The notes under the pieces are model-generated. The model was not told where the DNA came from, searched no databases, and saw only the letters and a list, made by a program, of their open reading frames with translations. From Xanthomonas euroxanthea (lineage in GTDB: Bacteria; Pseudomonadota; Gammaproteobacteria; Xanthomonadales; Xanthomonadaceae): DNA of 64,000 nt. The translations under genes were made by a program, and so were the position numbers. Location: the NCBI RefSeq assembly GCF_900476395.1, contig NZ_UIHB01000006.1:186001-250000 (forward strand), given 5' to 3'. This document shows, piece after piece, positions 59,958 through 64,000 of this stretch; positions within the stretch are counted from its first letter, which is position 1, and each line of letters opens with the position of its first letter.

Positions 59958-61259
59958 TCAGGACGCTTTGAGCTGTAGCGCGGGCGCAACCTGGATGGCA
60001 CGCCAGGAGGGCAGCAAGCCGGCCAACAGGCTGGCAACGAGCGCCAATGCGAAGGTGAGCAACAACATCTTCGGATCCAGGTGCGCAAGCTTGGCGTAGT
60101 CGACAGGTTGTTGGCGCACGACCCACAAACCCAACCATGCCAGCCCAAGCCCTGCCATGCCGCCCGCAAGTCCGATGGTTCCGGCTTCGACCAGGCATTG
60201 CGCAAAGATGGCGCCGCGTGAGGCACCCAGGGCACGACGCACGCCGATCTCTCCACTGCGGCGCAGGAACTTGGCGAGTAACAACCCTACGGTATTGAGC
60301 AGGCACACCAGCAGGAAGCCCATCGCCAGCCACAGCTGCAGTCGGACGTCGCTCGGGACCACTTCCTTGTAGTCCAGCCACTCCATCACGTTGCGCAGGC
60401 GGGTATTGTTCGGACGTTCAAAGCGCCCTGCAGCGCGCTGCTGATCGGAGTAGTTATCCAGGTAGGCTTTGTAGTCGCCGGCCTGCGCTGGGCTGTCAAG
60501 CTCCACCCAGTACTGCATCCATGTGCAGGACGCGTTGAGCGCTGTCTGATCGCTGTTGTCGTTTTTACCGTAGCAATTCATACCGCCGTAATGGTCCATC
60601 TTCAGATCCATTGCGACGGAGAATGGCAGATACACTTGCTCGCTCGAGCCGTAGCTGTTGGTGACATCATAGAAACGTGGGTTGACTTTCCAGTCATTGA
60701 GAACACCAACGATACGAAAGGTGTTCTTGTCCATGCGCAGGTCGCGGCCGATACTATTGCTGCCGTCGAACAGTTTGTCGTTGAGTTCCTTGGTGATCAC
60801 CGCAACGCGTTCGTGGCCCGCGTCGCTACCGGCCGACCAGCCTTGGCCATACAGGAAAGGCGTTTCGAACATCGGGAAGAAATCTGCCGACGTAAAGCGC
60901 ACTTCCGATTTGAAGGCAGTCATACCGTTCTTGTCGGGCTCGATCGCCACTCTTCCACCGGTCATCAGCGCTTGCCGTTTTGCACGTTTTTCGCGCAGCA
61001 GCGTTTCGGCATCGAAGCGAGTGACCTGGTCGCCAGGCTCTTCTCCCGGCTGGTAGCCTGCCTTGGGGTATGGGTCCACCAAGGCGCTGAACAACCGATC
61101 GCTCTTTTGCGGAATCGGATCGCCCGACAGCACATAGAACACCGTCAAGGTGGTCATGCTGGCGCCGATGCCCAGCGCGATCGCAAGCACCATCAGTGCG
61201 GTCAGTATCTTGTTGCGGCGGAAGCTGCGTAACGCCAGATTGAAGTAGTAGCCGAACAT
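59958..61259 (-). CDS. FtsX/MacB-type ABC permease, first A copy
   Basis: 433 residues. N-terminal helix ILTALMVLAIALGIGASMTTLTVFYVLSG, periplasmic core about 45-305, and C-terminal helices beginning LWLAMGFLLVCLLNTVGLLLAKFLRRSGEIGVRRALGASRG. Two cysteines in the core (MNCYGKND, NASCTWMQYW) could form a disulfide; the paralogue at 57299 lacks them. It follows the ATPase by 12 bp. FtsX/MacB permeases do not move solutes through the membrane but work mechanically on periplasmic partners. Confidence 0.9.
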   Translation of the reverse strand: MFGYYFNLALRSFRRNKILTALMVLAIALGIGASMTTLTVFYVLSGDPIPQKSDRLFSALVDPYPKAGYQPGEEPGDQVTRFDAETLLREKRAKRQALMTGGRVAIEPDKNGMTAFKSEVRFTSADFFPMFETPFLYGQGWSAGSDAGHERVAVITKELNDKLFDGSNSIGRDLRMDKNTFRIVGVLNDWKVNPRFYDVTNSYGSSEQVYLPFSVAMDLKMDHYGGMNCYGKNDNSDQTALNASCTWMQYWVELDSPAQAGDYKAYLDNYSDQQRAAGRFERPNNTRLRNVMEWLDYKEVVPSDVRLQLWLAMGFLLVCLLNTVGLLLAKFLRRSGEIGVRRALGASRGAIFAQCLVEAGTIGLAGGMAGLGLAWLGLWVVRQQPVDYAKLAHLDPKMLLLTFALALVASLLAGLLPSWRAIQVAPALQLKAS

Positions 61260-61271
61260 GGGATGTGCCTC

Positions 61272-61991
<720 letters not shown>

Positions 61992-62097
61992 TGCCGAGTC
62001 CTTTGCAAGAGAGGTAGGTGCGAACGAGCTTTAGAGTGGCGACCGCAACGTGGCGCGCGGTCGTCCGGCGTGTGTAAGTCTGAGTAGTGGCCGCTTT

Positions 62098-63369
62098 CTA
62101 GTGGACGGTGACGCGTGGCGCATCGCCAAAGTTGTCTGCACCGGAGACCACCACGCGGTCGCCGACCTGCAGCCCGGACAGCACCTGCACCTCGCCCAGG
62201 CTGCTGACACCCATGCGCACCGGTCGGCGCACCGCGGTGTTGCCATCCATCACATAGGCGTAGCTGCCGCCGGATTGTTCGACGAACGGGCCGCGCTCGA
62301 CCTTGAGCACGTTGCGGCGCGTGTCCATCACCACCCGTGCGCTCATGCGCTGGCTCTGGCGCAGGCCCGGCGGCTGCTTGTCGGCAAAGCGGATGCGTGC
62401 GGTGACTTCGCCGTTGACCACTTCCGGCGACACCGCCGAGATGGCGCCGGGGAACGGTTCGCCGCTGCCGCTGGTGAGCTGCGCCGGCATGCCGATGGCC
62501 AGGTCGCGCGCAAAACTTTCCGGCACCTTGATCTCGACTTCGAACTTGGACAGATCCACCACGCCCAGGATCGGCGCGTTTGCCGCGACCTGGGTGTGCT
62601 GCACCGCCTGCACCTGGCCGACCTGGCCATCGAACGGCGACAGCAGCGTGAGCGCATCGACCTGGCGCTGCACTTCGGCCACCACCGCGCGCTGGCGGTC
62701 GGCGAGCAGGCGCTTGTTGCGCGAATCCAGGTCTGCCCCCTGGCTCTTCAGCGACGCATCCCGCTCGGCGTGCTGCAGGTCGATGTCGGTCTTCTTCAAG
62801 GTGTCTTGCGCCTTGGCCAGTTCCACCTGCGGCACCGCGCCGCCATCGTAGCCGCGCTGGTAGCGCTCCAGGTCGCGCGCGGCAGCCTGCTTGTCGATCT
62901 TGGCCTGGTCGGTGAGCTTGCTGGCGTTGGCGCGGGCCAACGTGGCGTCCAGCCCGGCGCGGCTGGATTCGGCTTCCAGGCCTGCCAGCGTGGCCTGCTC
63001 CTGGGCCAGCTTGCTGCGCAGTTCCGGGCTGTCGATGCGCGCCAGCTCCTGGCCCTGCTTGACCACGTCGCCGGCCACCACGCTCAGCGTCACCGTGCCG
63101 GCGGAAATGGCGTACAGCACGGGGCTGTTGGCGGCGATGACGCGGCCATCGGCGGCGATGTCGCGCACCAGGTCACCCTGGCTGACGGTGGCGATCCGCA
63201 CCCGGCTGGCATCGAACGAACGGCTGCCGGCGCTCCACGCGGTGACCGCCCAGCCAATGCCGGCCAGTACCGCGACCACGGCGACGCCGGGCCATAGCCA
63301 ACGGCGCCAGGGCGCGTGCCGGGCGGGTGTACGGAGAACCTGGTCCTGGGCGGAGGTATCGCGAATCAT
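62098..63369 (-). CDS. Membrane-fusion (HlyD/MacA-type) protein
   Basis: 423 residues. One N-terminal membrane helix (WLWPGVAVVAVLAGIGWAVTAW) anchors the protein in the inner membrane. The barrel-sandwich half-motifs (ANSPVLYAISAGTVTLSVVAGDVVKQGQELARIDSPEL and LLSPFDGQVGQVQAVQHTQVAANAPILGVVDLSKFEVEIKVPE) flank a long coiled-coil hairpin (about 115-235). C-terminal VERGPFVEQSGGSYAYVMDGNTAVRRPVRMG and VLSGLQVGDRVVVSG complete the fold. It would bridge the permeases and an outer-membrane channel; no channel gene is in the operon. The ATG at 63369 lies about 20 bases downstream of the predicted sigma-54 start site. Confidence 0.92.
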   Translation of the reverse strand: MIRDTSAQDQVLRTPARHAPWRRWLWPGVAVVAVLAGIGWAVTAWSAGSRSFDASRVRIATVSQGDLVRDIAADGRVIAANSPVLYAISAGTVTLSVVAGDVVKQGQELARIDSPELRSKLAQEQATLAGLEAESSRAGLDATLARANASKLTDQAKIDKQAAARDLERYQRGYDGGAVPQVELAKAQDTLKKTDIDLQHAERDASLKSQGADLDSRNKRLLADRQRAVVAEVQRQVDALTLLSPFDGQVGQVQAVQHTQVAANAPILGVVDLSKFEVEIKVPESFARDLAIGMPAQLTSGSGEPFPGAISAVSPEVVNGEVTARIRFADKQPPGLRQSQRMSARVVMDTRRNVLKVERGPFVEQSGGSYAYVMDGNTAVRRPVRMGVSSLGEVQVLSGLQVGDRVVVSGADNFGDAPRVTVH

Positions 63370-63400
63370 GGTCGGCTGGCTCGGTGGCGTCACTGCGATA

Positions 63401-63418
63401 AAGCAGGACGTGTGCCAA
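63401..63418 (-). promoter_or_regulatory. Sigma-54 (-24/-12) promoter of the efflux operon
   Basis: Minus strand TTGGCACACGTCCTGCTT. TGGCAC and CTGCT, with GG and GC exactly 10 bases apart, match the sigma-54 consensus TGGCACG-N4-TTGCW with few departures. The predicted start site near 63391 gives a 5' leader of about 20 bases. Confidence 0.75.
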
Positions 63419-63462
63419 TCTTCAAGTGATTGAAAGCAATCATCTTTATGGGCTGGCGAGCG

Positions 63463-63537
63463 GTGTCCGCAGTGTCCGCGGACACCGCTGCGGACAGGTT
63501 GTCCGGGCATGGTCATGCAGCGGACAAGAGCGGACAC
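63463..63537. promoter_or_regulatory. Clustered TGTCCGC/GCGGACA sites, putative enhancer
   Basis: Six exact half-sites and one degenerate copy in 75 bp: TGTCCGC at 63464 and 63473; GCGGACA at 63478, 63490, 63520 and 63530; TGTCCGG at 63500. Two of them form the perfect 14-bp palindrome GTGTCCGCGGACAC (63472-63485). They lie upstream of the sigma-54 promoter across an AT-richer stretch (63419-63451), the usual enhancer arrangement for NtrC-type activators. Confidence 0.65.
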
Positions 63538-63573
63538 GCTAAAATGCGCGGCTTCGTCCTCAAGGGTTGTCCT

Positions 63574-64000
<427 letters not shown>

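Noticed and set aside
63540..63573. glmS-type ribozyme before glmS
   Set aside because: The leader is far too short and GC-plain for the ribozyme core, which is known from Gram-positive bacteria.

Overview
The window is GC-rich chromosomal DNA of a gammaproteobacterium, almost certainly a Xanthomonas or a very close relative. The grounds are the protein sequences (lipoyl-bearing dihydrolipoyl dehydrogenase, RpfC-like hybrid kinase, YajQ, periplasmic AroQ, DUF3247, DUF3297), the tight coding strand, and the intergenic repeats: heptamers of the GATTCGG/GGAATCG type and TAGGAGCGCACC-type palindromes. Assignment is by recognition, not by a database search. I see no rRNA, tRNA, prophage, insertion sequence or CRISPR array.

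Layout. 1-5016: end of a fasciclin-domain gene, a poorly coding stretch with a 41-bp tandem duplication, a CPA1 Na+/H+ antiporter and a YadG/YadH-like ABC exporter. 5017-11764: repeat-rich spacers, small DUF genes, motA-motB, msrB and a small secreted protein. 11818-14835: an Lrp-type regulator divergent from dadA-dadX (D-amino-acid dehydrogenase and alanine racemase). 15221-23088: DUF3016, two overlapping small genes, a PAS hybrid sensor kinase, DUF3247, a PQQ-type sugar dehydrogenase lipoprotein, an RsmC-like methyltransferase coupled to an RsuA-like pseudouridine synthase. 23141-28501, minus strand: SDR, DUF1415, an overlapping trio HPt / RpfC-like hybrid kinase / hydrolase, and YajQ. 28608-33063: EamA transporter, metNIQ-type methionine importer, small membrane protein. 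33331-41420: OmpW, deoxyinosine glycosylase, DUF2884, the aceF-(secreted protein)-lpd pyruvate dehydrogenase segment and an outer-membrane barrel. 41952-49325: the complete atpIBEFHAGDC operon with a good upstream promoter and a strong terminator. 49543-53222: periplasmic chorismate mutase, GtrA, glmU and a secreted beta-helix protein.

53246-63369 is the most interesting region: a ten-kilobase minus-strand operon coding for a membrane-fusion protein, a MacB-type ATPase, four FtsX/MacB-type permeases arranged as two successive copies of an A-B pair, a sigma-54-type response regulator and an NtrY-like histidine kinase. Just upstream of its first gene lies a near-consensus -24/-12 sigma-54 promoter, and 45-135 bp further upstream a cluster of six TGTCCGC/GCGGACA half-sites plus one degenerate copy that looks like the enhancer. 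The simplest reading is a self-regulated, signal-responsive tripartite efflux or envelope-stress system. The window closes with the start of glmS, transcribed divergently from it.

A second theme is the repeat load. Heptamer arrays that fold into long hairpins sit in three consecutive gaps of the ATP synthase operon (atpA-atpG, atpG-atpD, atpD-atpC), and a separate hairpin covers the atpC ribosome binding site.
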